A stretch of 26,000 nt of DNA from Prorocentrum cordatum (taxonomy: Eukaryota > Sar > Dinophyceae > Prorocentrales > Prorocentraceae): contig CAUYUJ010000352.1 in NCBI GenBank assembly GCA_963575745.1, forward strand, positions 64,001 through 90,000, written 5' to 3'. This document shows positions 25,612-26,000 of the stretch, one piece after another. The translations under genes and the position numbers were made by a program. Within the stretch, counting starts at the first letter, position 1. Each line of letters starts with the position of its first letter. Under the pieces are notes generated by a model. That model worked only from the letters and a program-made list of their open reading frames with translations, was not told the DNA's origin and did no database searches.

Positions 25612-25798
25612 TTTCTTTACTTGTTTCTTTCTTTCTCTCCCTCTCTCTCTTTCTCCCCTTCTGTCTCCCTCTTTTCTTTTTCTCCCTCGCACATTCTTTC
25701 GTGTCCTATCTCTCTCTCTCTTTCTCCCTATATTTCCCTTTTTTTTCTCTCTCGCTCTCTCTCCCTCTCGCTCTCTCTTTCTGTATTCTGCCTCCGTC
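25612..25798 (+). repeat. Polypyrimidine (CT/TTTC) tract
   Basis: About 185 bases almost only of C and T (CTCTCT, TTTCTTTC), with few interruptions. Open frames across it are composition artefacts. Confidence 0.9.
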
Positions 25799-25801
25799 TA
25801 G

Positions 25802-25925
25802 AGATCAGAGGATAGAAGGATGGCGGGGAGTAAAAGTACGTGTGGATGAGGGTGGGGGCGGGGACGTGGGAGGGATGAGGGAGGGAGGATGAGGAAAGAG
25901 GTGGGAAGGGGATGGGGGGAGGCCT
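25802..25925 (+). repeat. Purine-rich (GGGATGAGG) tract
   Basis: G- and A-rich sequence directly after the pyrimidine tract, with GGGATGAGG and GGGAGG repeats. The strand asymmetry flips at about 25800. Confidence 0.8.
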
Positions 25926-26000
25926 TGAACACCTAACCATTTCGAGTTTATATGTAAGATGCAATCTCAGGTGTTGATGTGTTTGGATAATGGTTCGGTC

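Overview
The window looks like nuclear DNA of a repeat-rich protist, most probably a dinoflagellate. This is an inference. It rests on the tail of a non-LTR retrotransposon whose RT has a WADN catalytic box and an RNase H-like C-terminus, on an apparently intron-bearing serine recombinase (resolvase) gene, on GC-rich low-complexity satellites, and on the absence of any dense host gene set. I recognise no rRNA, tRNA, CRISPR array, telomere repeat or DinoSL spliced leader. Only two protein families are recognisable: the retrotransposon polyprotein (3-1964) and the serine recombinase (two copies within 4043-6742).

Layout. 3-2041: 3' part of a LINE, ending in a stem-loop and an A8 tail. 2042-21000: a mosaic of one composite repeat family, which I call hairpin-terminated units. 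Short (S) and long (L) units share a 5' module (CTCGTAGAGCTCTTCGG ... AATTCCGG ... GGAGCTAGTTGGC) and a 3' end (GAGCTCTACGAGG, then a 12-bp stem-loop, then CAG). Their middles differ, and their 5' starts vary while the 3' end is constant. I count about 20 hairpins, whole, half or decayed. Most of 2000-14250 is in plus orientation; after that orientation switches back and forth to about 21000.

Three insertions break this array. (a) The LINE and two other A-tailed sequences each join the hairpin at the same internal point, GGT^RACC. (b) A 3.7-kb island (4012 to about 7682) holds an inverted duplication with arms of about 813 bp, 4012-4824 and 5885-6699. Each arm carries the C-terminal exon of a serine recombinase. 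The 1.06-kb spacer carries the only N-terminal exon with a catalytic-serine-like motif, oriented to the right arm. (c) A 1.45-kb satellite (10323-11768), made of a purine tract plus three units of about 300 bp, sits between 125-bp direct repeats that differ at one base.

21000-26000 is a different landscape: no hairpin units, no recognised gene, a degenerate collagen-like repeat, a short inverted repeat, microsatellites, traces of the satellite family, and a long pyrimidine tract next to a purine tract.

How it fits together (inference): the hairpin repeat seems to serve as a landing site for an A-tailed retroelement family that includes the LINE at the left edge. The recombinase inverted duplication could in principle swap its catalytic exon between two C-terminal halves by inversion of the spacer. 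Both ideas can be tested with long reads and genome-wide repeat searches.
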